Shown: positions 9,164 through 20,869 of the stretch, piece by piece
Layout of the letters: the number at the start of each line of letters is the position of its first letter
Numbering within the stretch: the first letter of the stretch is position 1
DNA from: Apostichopus parvimensis
Taxonomy: Eukaryota > Echinodermata > Holothuroidea > Aspidochirotida > Stichopodidae
Reading direction: 5' to 3'
Length of the DNA stretch: 25,610 nt
NCBI GenBank assembly: GCA_000934455.1
Contig: KN883921.1
Span: 21,950 to 47,559 of the forward strand
The notes under the pieces: model-generated
Database searches by the model: none
What the model saw: only the letters and a program-made list of their open reading frames with translations
Told to the model about the DNA's origin: nothing
Program-made: the position numbers and the translations under genes

Positions 9164-11206
9164 TTCTTACTACACAAATTGGAAGATCACGTGTAGAGGG
9201 TGTTATGTGTTATAATGTCAGCATATTATCTACACAAGTTTATTTATTTACACTTAAGATGTAACGATTTGTGATACATTTGTAATGTTTTCATATGTCT
9301 TTTGAATTTAGCATTTCATCACGATGCAACAGTTTTGTAAAAACAATATTGGGGACAAACGGTATGTACAGTTTATAGGGAAAAAAAGACATTTCTCCTG
9401 CAACAATGATATTACTAATTTTGCTGTTGACACATGTCAGCATAAAACATCACCAAATATTGAAAATGTATAGCTCCACTTCAAGTACTATGAGGATGTG
9501 GTTTTTTAACTTAAAGATGGAAACAATTTACAGCAATTGTGTTTGACAATAAACTTTAGCCTCCGGAATATAAGAATAGTAATACGTAAATGGTGCAGAT
9601 CTCTCCCAAGGGAACACAATGCCAAGCTTTTGTTGCAAAAGCAATACCCTTTCATGTATTGTATTTGATATGAGTATATTATTCGAGCACAAATGGCTGC
9701 CCTAAACTTTAAACTCAGGAAAGCAGCGGTTGCATCTCCATTAGTCATACAACCGTTCAATATAGTTCTCTACGAAATATGAAACTTATCAAGTTGTTGT
9801 GCATATTTACAAGTGACATCTGAAATTTTCAGCAGAACCAGTTTACTTTCGTCCCTAATTTCAAATTTCTGTTGAAGTAACTCTGTAAAACAAATTTTTA
9901 TTTGCCACTAATTGCTCTTTAATATTCGTGAATACCCGTTGTAACATACAGCCTTAGCCTATATGCTACAATGGTACTTCCTTATTCCACAACGGTTTCT
10001 CTAGTGCGCAATCACGGAACTCGAGTGAACAGACAACACCCTAAAACAGAAGTATAAGTACTGGTATGAAAATGTTGTGTTAAATCACGTTCATGTTTCA
10101 TATACATAAGCTATAGGCTTCACGATATTGTACAAAGCTTATGCAATAAGGATTTTAGGCATACACATGCATAATGATTTTAATTAGAACCAGGACTAAG
10201 TGGACTTCAAATGCATTCTACCTTCTCATTGTAATGGGTTTTACTTCCTCAGATTATGTTCTATTTAAGAATATATATATATATATATATTATTAATTTT
10301 CAAGGCAGTATTGACGTGTCCATGACCACTATAAATACGACGTCATATCTTCATTATTTACTCCCTCTCAGCAGTAAAATAACAAGATAGTCCCCCTCTC
10401 TGCCGCTCTACTTGAAAGAGGTCGAACTTAATTGTGGCGAAAGGGAATCTGCTTGATATACAGTTTTGAACATCACCATAAGATAACATTAAATACATCA
10501 TTTTAAACAAAATGACACCCATTCAAAATTGGAATCGCAAGTAGCTACGTTTTTCCCCAAACAATCCTAACAATTGAAATAGGCCTACTTATGCAAAAGA
10601 CGAACTGTGAACAAAATCAATGTGTCTGAGTGAATATACGAGCCGTAATGTTAACAACTCTATTGTAATTGTGTTACTCTAAAATAACTGAGTTGTAACC
10701 TGCTAGACTGGTCTGTAACGATAGAGAGGGAACGCCACGTTGGTAGTTATTATACTGCATTCTTCATTGTTATTTAACTTTTGCTATTTTTGAATGGATA
10801 CGTTATTTGTATATTTGTATATTAATGTATAGTTGAAATAAACGGAGTAAAAGAAAAAAAAAGCGAAAGAGAGGGAAATAAAGTACTTCTATAACTAGCT
10901 TAATTTTATGACCTACATGTAGGCAAAACATACAGTATACACAACGATGCACTAATTGGATTGATCTGATAATTAATTATGACTGGGCCTATACATGGAG
11001 TCATAGGTAACTTAGTTTGTACGTACACTTCAATTCTCCTGATCCAATCTTCTTATAGAACAAAGTAAAAAATGGTATATCTAAGTCACTATGGCATTCA
11101 GCACACAGCTTTATAGTTGAAGTAATTATAGATTGTGTATGTCATAATGCAGCATACATTATAGTGCAGAGCGCAAACCCGCAACAGATATTGCCCTACA
11201 ACAGTC
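9164..11206 (+). repeat. RepA copy 1 (interspersed non-coding repeat, runs into gap)
   Basis: It begins ttcttactacacaaattg and stays recognisably alike to 19041-20869 over nearly its whole length. From about 9984 it also matches 13646-14652. The match continues to gcaaacccgcaacagatattgcc just before the gap. It contains a TA microsatellite near 10270 and a nested insertion at 10733-10867. Indels between copies break every open frame, so it is not coding. No terminal inverted repeats, long terminal repeats or target-site duplications were found. A non-autonomous transposon or a segmental repeat are both possible. Confidence 0.88.
10733..10867 (+). mobile_element. Small poly(A) retroposed insertion with 10-bp target-site duplication
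   Basis: The 10-mer agagagggaa occurs at 10723-10732 and again at 10868-10877. Between them lie about 135 bases ending in an AATAAA (ttgaaataaacgg) and an A-rich tail (A9). At the same point RepA copies 2 and 3 are uninterrupted (agagaggtaaat, agagatgtaaat). This is the signature of target-primed reverse transcription of a truncated polyadenylated transcript or a short SINE-like RNA. The source RNA is not recognised. Confidence 0.8.
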
Positions 11207-11541
11207 NNNNNNNNNNNNNNNNNNNNNNNNNNNNNNNNNNNNNNNNNNNNNNNNNNNNNNNNNNNNNNNNNNNNNNNNNNNNNNNNNNNNNNNNNNNNNN
11301 NNNNNNNNNNNNNNNNNNNNNNNNNNNNNNNNNNNNNNNNNNNNNNNNNNNNNNNNNNNNNNNNNNNNNNNNNNNNNNNNNNNNNNNNNNNNNNNNNNNN
11401 NNNNNNNNNNNNNNNNNNNNNNNNNNNNNNNNNNNNNNNNNNNNNNNNNNNNNNNNNNNNNNNNNNNNNNNNNNNNNNNNNNNNNNNNNNNNNNNNNNNN
11501 NNNNNNNNNNNNNNNNNNNNNNNNNNNNNNNNNNNNNNNNN
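11207..11541. other. Assembly gap (335 N)
   Basis: This is unknown sequence between RepA copy 1 and the LINE. It probably hides the last 40 or so bases of RepA copy 1 and an upstream part of the LINE. Gap size may be only an estimate. Confidence 1.
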
Positions 11542-13645
11542 TAGAATTTACGAGTGATGTTGGATTCAACAGACTGGAGTGTTTTTACAGATACGTGTGA
11601 CCCACTAGATAAATTGACACAAGTAGTGTCATCTTACATCAAGTTTACAACTGGTATCTGCATCACTTATAGGACAATGTCACACTCAGAAGTTATGAAG
11701 AGATTGCCAGCCGATGATAAAATCAAGCAGTTGGAGAAAGAGAAAAAGGAAGCATTTGATGATGGTGACACTGCTCTACGGAACAGGCTACAGAGGCAAA
11801 TAAATAAATATGTGTTCAAGAGGAGGAATGAATACTTCCAAAAGGTAACAACAGATAAACAGTCTCTCTGGGATCTACTCAAATCAATACGGAAACCAGA
11901 TGACCAGCATAGAAACTTGGTAAATGATGAGTTTGGTCAAAAATTTAGTCAACACTTCGGACGTTTTAATGATACTTAGAGCAAAGATATTTTACTTATA
12001 CTACCACACCTATCAACTGCTGAACCACCAGTAATACAAGAGAAAGATGTAAATGGTCAATTTGGACTTGTTAAGATAGGAATTGCGTCTGGTTTTGATC
12101 AAATTCCTTGGTGGGTGTACAAGTATTGCTCTGAAGAATTAGCTGACGTATTCACTAATTTATATGATGTAAGTTTAAATGAGAATTCAATTCCGTCCCT
12201 TTGGAAGCATGCTAAAACATCACCTGTGCCTAAAATCTCTATTCCAACATCTGTAAACGATTTTAGACCAATTGACATATTCAGTATTGGTTTTAACTGT
12301 ATGCAAAAATTATAATTTCTATACTTGACGCAGGCCATCGTATCACACGTTGATAAAAATCAGTTTGCCTACAAAAAAGGCGTGTCCTGCACAGATGATA
12401 TACTCAAGCTCGTACATTGTATTGTTTCTGGTTTAAATCAGAGTGACACAACAGTCACTTAAGTTTTATTTTTAGATTTTTCAAGTGCTCTTTATACGGT
12501 TTTACCAAATCCTTTAATCCAAGTTTTGTGTAGTTTTATCGCTAAGCCATGGCTTATCCATTGGTTGGCTATTTTTTACAAGGATGGTTCCGACAAGTCA
12601 AGCTACAGAAAGGTTATTCAGAGGAATCAAAGGTTACAGTGGGAGTCCCCCAGGAAGGTCCTCTATCTGCGTTACCTTTTACAATATTCACAGCGGATAT
12701 ACGTTCTTCTTTGGGTTAAGTACGCTGATGATACAACTATATCCCGTAATATTTCAAAGCGGACACACCTTGAAAATCAAAATGACTATAAATCATGTAT
12801 TGATAATATTGTCAATTTATGTGAGCAGAAGAACTTCTTACTTAATCCTAAGAAATCTAAAGAAATAATTTTTGAAAACATTAACATTAAACATCAAGGT
12901 CTCAATCAGACCAGGGATCAGAAAACTTATGTTCAAGGCTCCATTGTTGAGCGGATATCTCATACTATGTACTTAGGAGTTGATATTGACGACAAGTTAA
13001 CCTTTACTAAACATATATCTAAAATGATGGCTAAGGTGTATTATATTGTATCAACGTTGGCATACATGTTACTCCTTATTTTCATTCTAATGTAAGAGAT
13101 AAGGTTTGCAGCTCATCAAATCTGCCAGTGATTGTGTATGCAGTTCCTGTCTCGTATCACCTTCTACTTGAAAAGGACAAGAAAAGAATCAGAAGTGTCT
13201 TGAAATACTGCTCAAATATATTTAATCTCGACTATGAAAGCCTGGTTGGTAAAGTAAACACTGCTGCTAAAAATGAATTCATAAGACTAGCTAAGAATAT
13301 ATGTAGTTCTAAAGATCACCCACTTCACTCCGAGTTGATCTCTCTGTGCAATTAAACCAACAAGTACAATCTACGTAATCCTACTATCTTGCCAACTTTT
13401 AGAATTATGCTTTTTAAGAACTCATTTATCTACACAGCAGCCATTTATATTCAAAATGGGTTCTTAGAATCTCTGTTATAATCCTTTAATCTTTCAACCT
13501 TCTAATACTCCATCTTATTTCTTATTTGTTCATGCTTTCATGATTGTACATGTTTACGTCTTGTATGTATCATTATTAAGTGTCCTATTTATAAAGTTGT
13601 AATTTATACTGAAATAAAGAAATTGAAACTAAATTGAAATTATAT
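11542..13645 (+). mobile_element. Non-LTR retrotransposon (LINE), 5' truncated or entering the gap
   Basis: It contains a linker region, a reverse transcriptase and a C-terminal region, all in the plus orientation. These are followed by a 3' UTR (13356-13645) with AATAAA and a short A-rich repeated tail (aaattgaaact / aaattgaaat) instead of a clean poly(A). Immediately after the tail, RepA copy 2 begins. The reverse transcriptase style (ASGFDQIP, NDFRPI, FLDFSSA, GVPQ, YADD) fits the APE-endonuclease LINE groups (Jockey/I/CR1-like). I cannot name the clade. The endonuclease would lie in or before the gap. The copy carries stops and frameshifts, so it is inactive. Confidence 0.92.
11554..13355 (+). 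pseudogene. LINE ORF2 remnant: linker, reverse transcriptase, C-terminal region
   Basis: The reading starts in a linker rich in Lys/Glu/Arg (EKEKKEAFDDGDTALRNRLQ, then SLWDLLKSIRK). Reverse transcriptase follows: ASGFDQIPWWVYKYCSEELA, SIPSLWKHAKTSPVPK and NDFRPI at about 12090-12280; QFAYKKGVSCTDDIL at about 12361; FLDFSSA (motif A) at about 12472; GVPQEGPLSALPF at 12642; YADD at 12721-12732. Downstream LGVDIDDKLTF and the HLLLEKDKKRIRSVLKYCS tail are typical LINE ends. In-frame stops lie at 11977, 12313 and 12460. The frame shifts near the T run at about 12570, returns before 12721, and shifts again before 13128. Confidence 0.9.
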
Positions 13646-14652
13646 ATTCCACAACGGTTTCTCTAGTGCGCAGACACGGAACTCGGGTGAAACGGACCAC
13701 ACCCTAAAACAGACGTATAAGTGAGGGTATGAAAATATAGTGTTAGATCATATCCCATATACATACGTTATATGATCCACGATATTGCACAAAGCTTCTG
13801 TAATAAGGATTTTAGGCAAACACATGCATAATGATTTTGATAAGAACCAGTACTAAGTGGACTTCAAATGCATTCTACCTTCTCATTGTAATGGACTTTA
13901 CTTTCTCGGATTATGTTCTATTTAAGAATATATATATATATATATATATATTATTTATTTATTTTCAAGACAGTGTTGAAGTGTCCATAACCACTATAAA
14001 TACGACGTCGTATCATCATTATTTACTCCCTCTCACCAGTAAAATTACAAAATAGTCCCCCCTCTGCCGCTCTCCTTGAAAGAGGTCAAACTTAAGAGTG
14101 GCAAAAGGGAACCTACTTGATACACAGTTACCAACACCACCATAAGGTAACGATAAATAAATATTTTTAAACAAAATGACACCCATTCAAAATTGGGATC
14201 GCAAGTAGCAACTTTTTTCCCCAAAATTCCTAACAATTGATATAGGCTCACTGGTCTGTAACAATAGAGAGGTAAATAAAGTACTACTATAACTAGCTTA
14301 TTCTATGACCTACATGTAGGCAAACAAATAGTATGCACAACGTTGCGCTAATCGGATTGAGCTGATATTTAATTCTTACTGGGCCTATACATGAAGTCAT
14401 AAGTAACTTAGTTTGTACGTAAACTTCAATTCGCCGGATCCAATCGTCTCATAAACGAAGTAAAAGACGGCTCCGTGGTGTATAATAATCACTATGGCAT
14501 TCTGCACGCAGCTTTAACGCTAGAGTAGTTCTCAAGAGTGTATGTCATAATACAGCATACAGCTTAGTGAAGATCGCAAACCCGGAAGAGACATTGCCCT
14601 TAAACAGTTATAGAATGCTCACGCGATATATCTATAACATACACAATATCAT
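13646..14652 (+). repeat. RepA copy 2 (5' shortened, directly after the LINE)
   Basis: It matches copy 1 from attccacaacggtttctcta onward (copy 1 position about 9984) and copy 3. It lacks roughly 820 bases of the 5' part and an internal stretch between tataggc and actggtctgtaac that copy 1 retains. It carries a longer TA microsatellite near 13928-13951. The end is set where similarity to copy 3 stops (cacaatatcat). Confidence 0.88.
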
Positions 14653-14669
14653 TAACTTGTGTTGTAGAT

Positions 14670-15188
14670 AGTGTATTTAAGCTGTTTGAAGGAGTGTGGT
14701 TGTGGAGGAATGCTTTGTAGTACTTTTTTGTTGGTAGTTACAGAACGAACAAAACCGGAAGTAATCCATGGAACGACTGTCTGAGAACTCCTAATTGTGT
14801 GAAATTTAAGTGGATAATTTTTGCGACAGAAATGTAATAATTATAAGCGTCATTAGTAATTGTAAAGTCATATAATTCGTCTTAATTAACATTACCTCAT
14901 TAATAAAGCTGAGCATCTTATGAGCAAGAGGATCACGTTTGGTAATATTTATTTCATTGTTAGCACTGGATTGTGCGTTGTAATTGATAACATTATAGTA
15001 TACAGGAAGATGATTAGTGACGACAGAAATTAATATTCCTGAATTATCATTTAAACTTTCACCATTACACAATATGATATCAATTAGCGTAGCAGAGTAT
15101 CATAAATTATTGTAGGCTTGGATATATATGGCATCAACGAACAGCTGTACACAGTAATCCAGAAACATTGCTGTCACATCCGTATAGT
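14670..15188 (-). pseudogene. LINE endonuclease fragment, copy 1
   Basis: On the minus strand the sequence reads TDVTAMFLDYCVQLFVDAIY, then ATLIDIILCN, SGILISVVTNHLPVY and INITKRDPLAHKM. This is the C-terminal half of an APE-type endonuclease with its TDH/SDH-like motif degraded to TNH, followed by the start of the ORF2 linker. A stop and frame changes interrupt it. It is clearly homologous to 22735-23440. The match ends abruptly at 15188, just before the GDFN motif kept in copy 2. It abuts the end of RepA copy 2. Confidence 0.82.
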
Positions 15189-15849
15189 TGATGGTGCAGG
15201 AGCGTCCAAAGACAACACGGTTGGGCCCGTTGTCAATTATGTTACCCGGCACCTTCTGTGCACAGTTCATATATCCCATATATCCCCAGACCCTCCATAT
15301 CTCCCTCGGCGCGCAAAGTGATTGCGTGGCCCGAGACTTTGGAGGGGGGGGGGGTGGTTTAAGGATATTATCGAAACTTTGATTATAATTAAAGTAAAAC
15401 ACGCAAAAGCGCCCCATTCGTAAAACGAAAAGCTCATGTTTAGAAACAAGTACCCGTTTCAAATGTTATAAGTTTGTTGAAAAGCCATGTTGTAATAATG
15501 ATATGCTGAAAATTTATATACAAGTACAATTATCATGTTCTCTTTTGTTTAAACAAAATTGAATACTGGAATTTGTGATACGGAATGGACAGAGTATATT
15601 TTGTCTAGGAAAGTTTGCAAGTAACTTCCTGGTTTTTTACTCCAATAAATGTCACAAAATCTCACTGTCCCTTGATGTCTGGCACCCTCTCCCCCAGGAT
15701 TTAAACCTCTCCCGCAGTTTAATATAACACAAGTTATCTCTTTCAGTCCTCCTCTACCACCTTGATTTATCTTGACTAGTCCTCTTATATTGTTGTGGAA
15801 TTAAACGCAAACTCAAACTCTTGGAAATACGTGAAAATGGACGGAACAA
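15189..15849. other. Unrecognised stretch with G11 run
   Basis: Sequence from 15189 to about 15360 differs from the other endonuclease copy, has higher GC (gttgggcccgttg, ctcggcgcgc) and ends in a run of about eleven G near 15342. It looks like part of another insertion, but I cannot classify it. The rest has no gene or motif I recognise. Confidence 0.4.
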
Positions 15850-16050
15850 AGTTCACACGGTTCCACAAACTATATTACCAAATAGTAATGTGATCGGTCA
15901 TCATTATTGTAGTGCGTTAACGCGCTACAATATTGGGAATACTAGCCCGCTGCATTATCTACATGACTGGCTAGTGAATGCCAGCTGAAATAACATCCTT
16001 CATAGCAATCTAAAATTCACAGGTTGGCTACGCAGGAAAGAAATCCAGAC
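15850..16050. repeat. Hairpin-bearing repeat (family B), copy 1
   Basis: It shares with 24225-24400 a cacggttcca-like word, the hairpin, then ctacatgactg and a ggctacgcaggcaa-like word. The hairpin is CATTATTGTAGTGCG (15902-15916), spacer TTAA, CGCGCTACAATATTG (15921-15935), pairing at 13 of 15 positions. No coding capacity or terminal duplications were seen. It is probably a degenerate non-autonomous mobile element. Confidence 0.6.
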
Positions 16051-19040
16051 TCAGATTTGCAAAGAATTGTGGCGGCAAACAGTTAATTCTGCACACGTAA
16101 ATAAAATAGATCTCCTTGCGTAGCACACTTCTTCAAAACAAATCAATACGTACAATTATCTACTTTGGTTCGTTACTCTTGAATTGAACAAGACAGGTAA
16201 TATTTGTACGCATTTGAGTAAATAATATCCTGCAAAAAAGCTGCAAGCAGCAAATGTTAATCGTATTTATCCACAACGACTCGGGGTTATCTGCACTACT
16301 TCAGCTCTTGCAACATAGGTACTTGAAACGTTATTATTGTGGCATGGCAGTATATATAATGGCCGTGTATGGAATATATTACGTGTATTAGATTATGATA
16401 AACCAGGGCCAGGAAGTCGACCAAGCAGTTTATAATAGAACGGATGGTGTTACACTTTCAATGATAGACAATAGACCAACGTATATTCGTTAGATTACTC
16501 GTCCAGTATGCTTTCGGGTGTTCCATGACATGTTCTGAAAATTTCGCTAACTAGGCGAAGTTACAGTAACGTTAACATGTTGTTCAATTTGACCAATCAG
16601 TCTCCAGGGCTCTGTGTATTCTCTGTCACGTCAGAAACAGGCATGATTCGTGATTGACAGCTTAGTTATGAGGGTTTTAGTCATCATTTATTCGTTTATA
16701 TTGCAGGCACATGCCAGCTAGAGTACTGTTTATAAACATTACACAATATAGCCTAGCTTAAGACTACGTAAAAGGACCATACGCCGAACTTGTTTCTTCG
16801 TGACCAAAATAACTTCAATAGGGTTGCAGTAACAAAGACCACTCCATTGAGTATGAACAGCTTACTAAGTTTGACTTCCGCAACGCACTACAATGACAAA
16901 GGTTTGTATACAAATACAGTTGTTCTAGTTCGTCCTCGTGTTTGCAAGTCCTTCAACAGATTGCGAGACACTGCATGATGCCAATGTAATTCGACTCGTG
17001 TCGATTTCAGGACGTATGATATGCTGGTCGCCCTGTATACGTACAATAGCATACCATTTGTTACTGCATAGTATGTATTAGATAACGCACTACACTAGAA
17101 CCATGCTTGATGCTTGATCTGACGAGTTTCAACTCTTATTCTCTTCTCTTCTTTTTTTTCTGAGAAGACAAATAAAAGTTATTATTTCCTGATACAGCGG
17201 CCACTCAGAACGAAAAAAGTCGGACGCCCTCAATTACGTCGACAGAAGCACACGGCAAGGCAAGTTATGGTTAATTGATAGTACTGTTACACTTAATACA
17301 GCATTTTGAAATATCAGGTTGCTGAAACATGGTCACTTTCAATAAATATGTTGATTATTATCAGATATTTCGCATCGAATGGAGAAATGAAGTACTAGAC
17401 GTAAAGTGAACATAAAAACACAAACATTCTTCCATCTTCGAGTCATGGTCGTACGCTCCAGCGTTCTATCCGACTGAGGGTGCTGTCGTATAGGTCATAT
17501 AAGAGTTCAGACTGTTGGTCCTAATTTGCGTTATCTGTACTGTTTACAAAACTCTGCGTTAAAGTAACATGATGGCGTAAAAGTATAACACTCACAAGTA
17601 TACGGAAAAAAAATATGGTCAATTTGTATGCTGACGCAGAGGCGTAGCATTAGGCGTATTAGGCAGTCCATTTAACCGGGCGCCCAATATCCAGGTACCC
17701 CCAATATCCAGAGACACCAATTGTTCGTTCTAACATTTTGAGCCAATGGATCACAAGTGTCAGTCATGTTTATGCAAGAATAATTTAATAGGTGTTTAAA
17801 TGCCTATTCCTTAATCTGTTTTATCTGAAAAAGTTGACAAACAAATAAATTGCACACTGACCTCACTCAGGTACTGTACATCCGACCTGCTTTATCACAT
17901 TTATTTACTTCATTGAATCGCATTGGACTGGTAGTTTTTTAATCGAAACCAATATTTGTCGGAACGCAAAAACATCAACAAACTAAAATCTAAACACTGT
18001 ATTTCGTTTGATTTTATGCTCCGTGACATAAATATTATGGCAGATTATAAAACTATACATTTAGTTCATGTTTACATCACGATTGTTAGATGTTTCGCCT
18101 CTGTACCTCAGAATACATTGCCCGTCACTTTCTCTTAATACCCGGGTATTCAAGCTTGACCCTTTTTATGGTTACCCATGTTTGTTAGGGTTACCAAACA
18201 TTGAGAGAAAAATAAACATTGCCGATATTTGTAGAGAAAAAAATGAATGATCTTGATCATAAATTTCTCCTGTCAAAAAAAGTTGCAAAATATAACATCA
18301 TTTTGCAACTAAGCACCGACAATGATGTAGAAGTTTTAAATGCGAGGGGATACCTCCTCACCGTAATGCCCCTATCCAAACCGACAGATTTACCAAGATC
18401 ATGAAAGTGATTACTGGAGTTACCAATCAAAAAAAAAAAAAAAAGCAGGGCCATACGACGTGATTACTGATCACTTTGTGCTTCGTTGATGTTTATACTT
18501 GAGCTACTACCTGGACTCTTGAATCAAGTAATGATGATCTGTACTCTCCTAAAGAGCTAGTGCGTGTATCTATGACACTATGAGAATATATTTAACAATA
18601 ACAACAATTTGAATGCTCATAACCGAACTCATTAGTTTTAATTTCGGCGGAAGAAAAAATACAACAACAACGATTAAAGATGACAAATAAGTGTTATTTC
18701 TAGGGATTTACGGAAGTATTTACGAAATAACTTCCTCGCAGAGACTGACTTAGAAGAAATGTCTAGCGCCGTCTAAATAAAGATCTAGAAACTTGAAGCA
18801 TTTCGGATTAGTCACAAAGTTATCCAATTTTTTTTTGTATCATTTACTTTTTACCACTTCTGTTCGACCAAAGCTTGTGTTCATGCTGCATTCGACTATT
18901 TACCATGTCGTTAAAACACAGTTTCTTGTACATTCGTTTATGCTATAGTTTGATTCAGACGTAGTTTACACACTACACGTTGTCACCTTTCTTCAATTTA
19001 GTCGCTCAGTAGATAGCGTAGAAGGTAATCCTTCTTAAGT
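16051..19040. other. Non-coding stretch with small repeats
   Basis: No gene is recognised. A CCAAT-box-like accaatcag at about 16590 and a pyrimidine tract at about 17137-17161 are present, but no attached exon is seen. At about 17640-17720 a CG-richer patch (gaggcgtagcattagg) contains two near-copies of cccaatatccag. Two inverted repeats at 18247-18310 are listed separately. An A16 run lies near 18429-18444. Confidence 0.45.
18247..18310. repeat. Two perfect inverted repeats close together
   Basis: ATGATC-TT-GATCAT (18247-18260) is a palindrome. AGTTGCAAAAT (18281-18291) and ATTTTGCAACT (18300-18310) are exact 11-base reverse complements with an 8-base loop. No T-run terminator or element structure surrounds them. 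Confidence 0.88.
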
Positions 19041-20869
19041 TTCTTACTACACAAATTGAAGGACGTGTAGAGGGTGTTATGTATTATATGTCAGCATATT
19101 ATCAAAAAAGTTTGTTGATTTACACTTAAGCTGTAACGATGTGTGATACATTTGATATGTTTTCATATGTCTTTTGAATTTAGCATTTCATCCCTTTGCA
19201 ACAGTTTTGTAAAAACGTTATTTGGGACAAATGATATGCACAGTTTATAGGGAAAATATGACATTTCTACTGCCACAATGATATTACTAATTTTGCTGTT
19301 GACATATGTCAGCATAAAATATCACCAAATATTAAATATGTGTATCTCCACTAATCAAAATGTTATGAGGATGTGGTTTTTAAGCTAAAGATGCAAACAA
19401 TTTACAGCAATTGTGTTTGACAATAAACTTTAGCCTCCGGAATATATATAAGAAAAATAATGCGTAAATGGTGCAGATCTCTAACAAGGGAACACGATGC
19501 CAAACCTTTGTTGCAAAATCAATACCCTTTCATGGTTTTTATTTGATATGAGTATATTATTCGAGCACAAACGGCTGCCATAACCTTTAAGCTCAGCAAA
19601 GCAGTGTTTGCAACTCCATTAGCTATACAACCGATCAATATTGTTCTCCACCAAAGATGAAACTTCTCAAGTTGGTGGGCATAGTTACAAGTGACATCGT
19701 GAATTTTAAGCAGAACCAGTTTACTATCATCCCTAATTTCAAATTTCAGTTCTAGTTTTTACGGCTGTCAATCAGACTGTGAAAAACAACATTTTATTTG
19801 CCACTAGTTTCCCTTTTCTATTCGTAAATAACCGTTACGTAACATTGTATGCATTCAGCCTCAGCCTATAGGCTACACTAGTACTTTCGACATACACTTC
19901 CTTATTCCGCAACGGTTTCTTTAGTGCGCAATAACGGAACTCGGGTGGAACCAGTACTAAGTGGACTTCAAATGCATTATACCCTCTCATTGTAAGAGGC
20001 TATACTTCCTCAGATTATGTTCTATTGAAGAATATATATAATTTATTTATTTTCAAACAGTATTGAAGTGTCCATAATCACTATAAATACGACATTGCAT
20101 CTTCATTATTTGCTCCCTCTCGGCAGAAAATTAATACAAGATAGTCCCCTCTCTACCGCTCTCCTTGAAAGAGGTCAAACTTAAGAGTGGCAAAAGGGAA
20201 CCTACTTGATACACAGTTTTCAACACCTACCATAAGGTAACGATTAATAAATAATTTTTAACAAAATGACACCCATTCAAATTTGTGATTGCAAGTAGCT
20301 ACTTTTTGTCCCAAACAATCCTAAAAAATTGATATAGGCCTATACTTATGGTAGTTAAGAATTGTGAAAAAAGTTATGTGTCTGAGTTAATGGACAAGCC
20401 GTAATGCAAACAACTTTCCGCAATGTTATAACTCTTAAATAAAACCAAAAGAGTTGTAGCCTAGCTACTAGACTGGTCTGTAAGAATAGAGATGTAAATC
20501 AAGTACTACTATAACTAGCTTAATTCTATGACCAACATGTAGGCAAACATATAGGATGCACAACTTTGCGCTAATTGGATTGAGCTAATATTTAATTATG
20601 ACTGGGCCTATACATGAAGTCATAAGTAAATTAGTTTGTACGTACACTTCAATTCGCCTGATCCGATGTCCTCATAAAACAAATTAAAAAAACGGTTCCG
20701 TGGCATATGAAAATCAGTATGGTTTTTAGCACACAGCTTTATAGTTGAAGTCATGCTACATTGTCTATGCAACATATGGTTTAGTGAAGAGCGCAAACCC
20801 GGAACAAATGTTGTCCTTAAACAGTTATAGAATACGCACGCGATATATCTCTAACGTACACAATATCAT
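19041..20869 (+). repeat. RepA copy 3
   Basis: It starts ttcttactacacaaattg like copy 1 and keeps long shared blocks (for example caataaactttagcctccgg, cactataaatacgac, gactgggcctatacat). Compared with copies 1 and 2 it lacks about 165 bases between gaactcgggtg and gaaccagtactaag. It lacks the poly(A) insertion of copy 1. It ends at cacaatatcat, the same point as copy 2, which helps define the 3' boundary of the family. Confidence 0.88.

Noticed and set aside
9506-9760. 84-codon minus-strand open frame inside RepA copy 1
   Set aside because: The matching part of RepA copy 3 has indels that are not multiples of three, so the frame is not conserved.
9164-14652. RepA copies 1 and 2 as long terminal repeats flanking a retroelement
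   Set aside because: The element between them is a LINE with its own 3' tail, copy 2 is missing about 820 bases, and there are no TG...CA ends, primer-binding site or polypurine tract.
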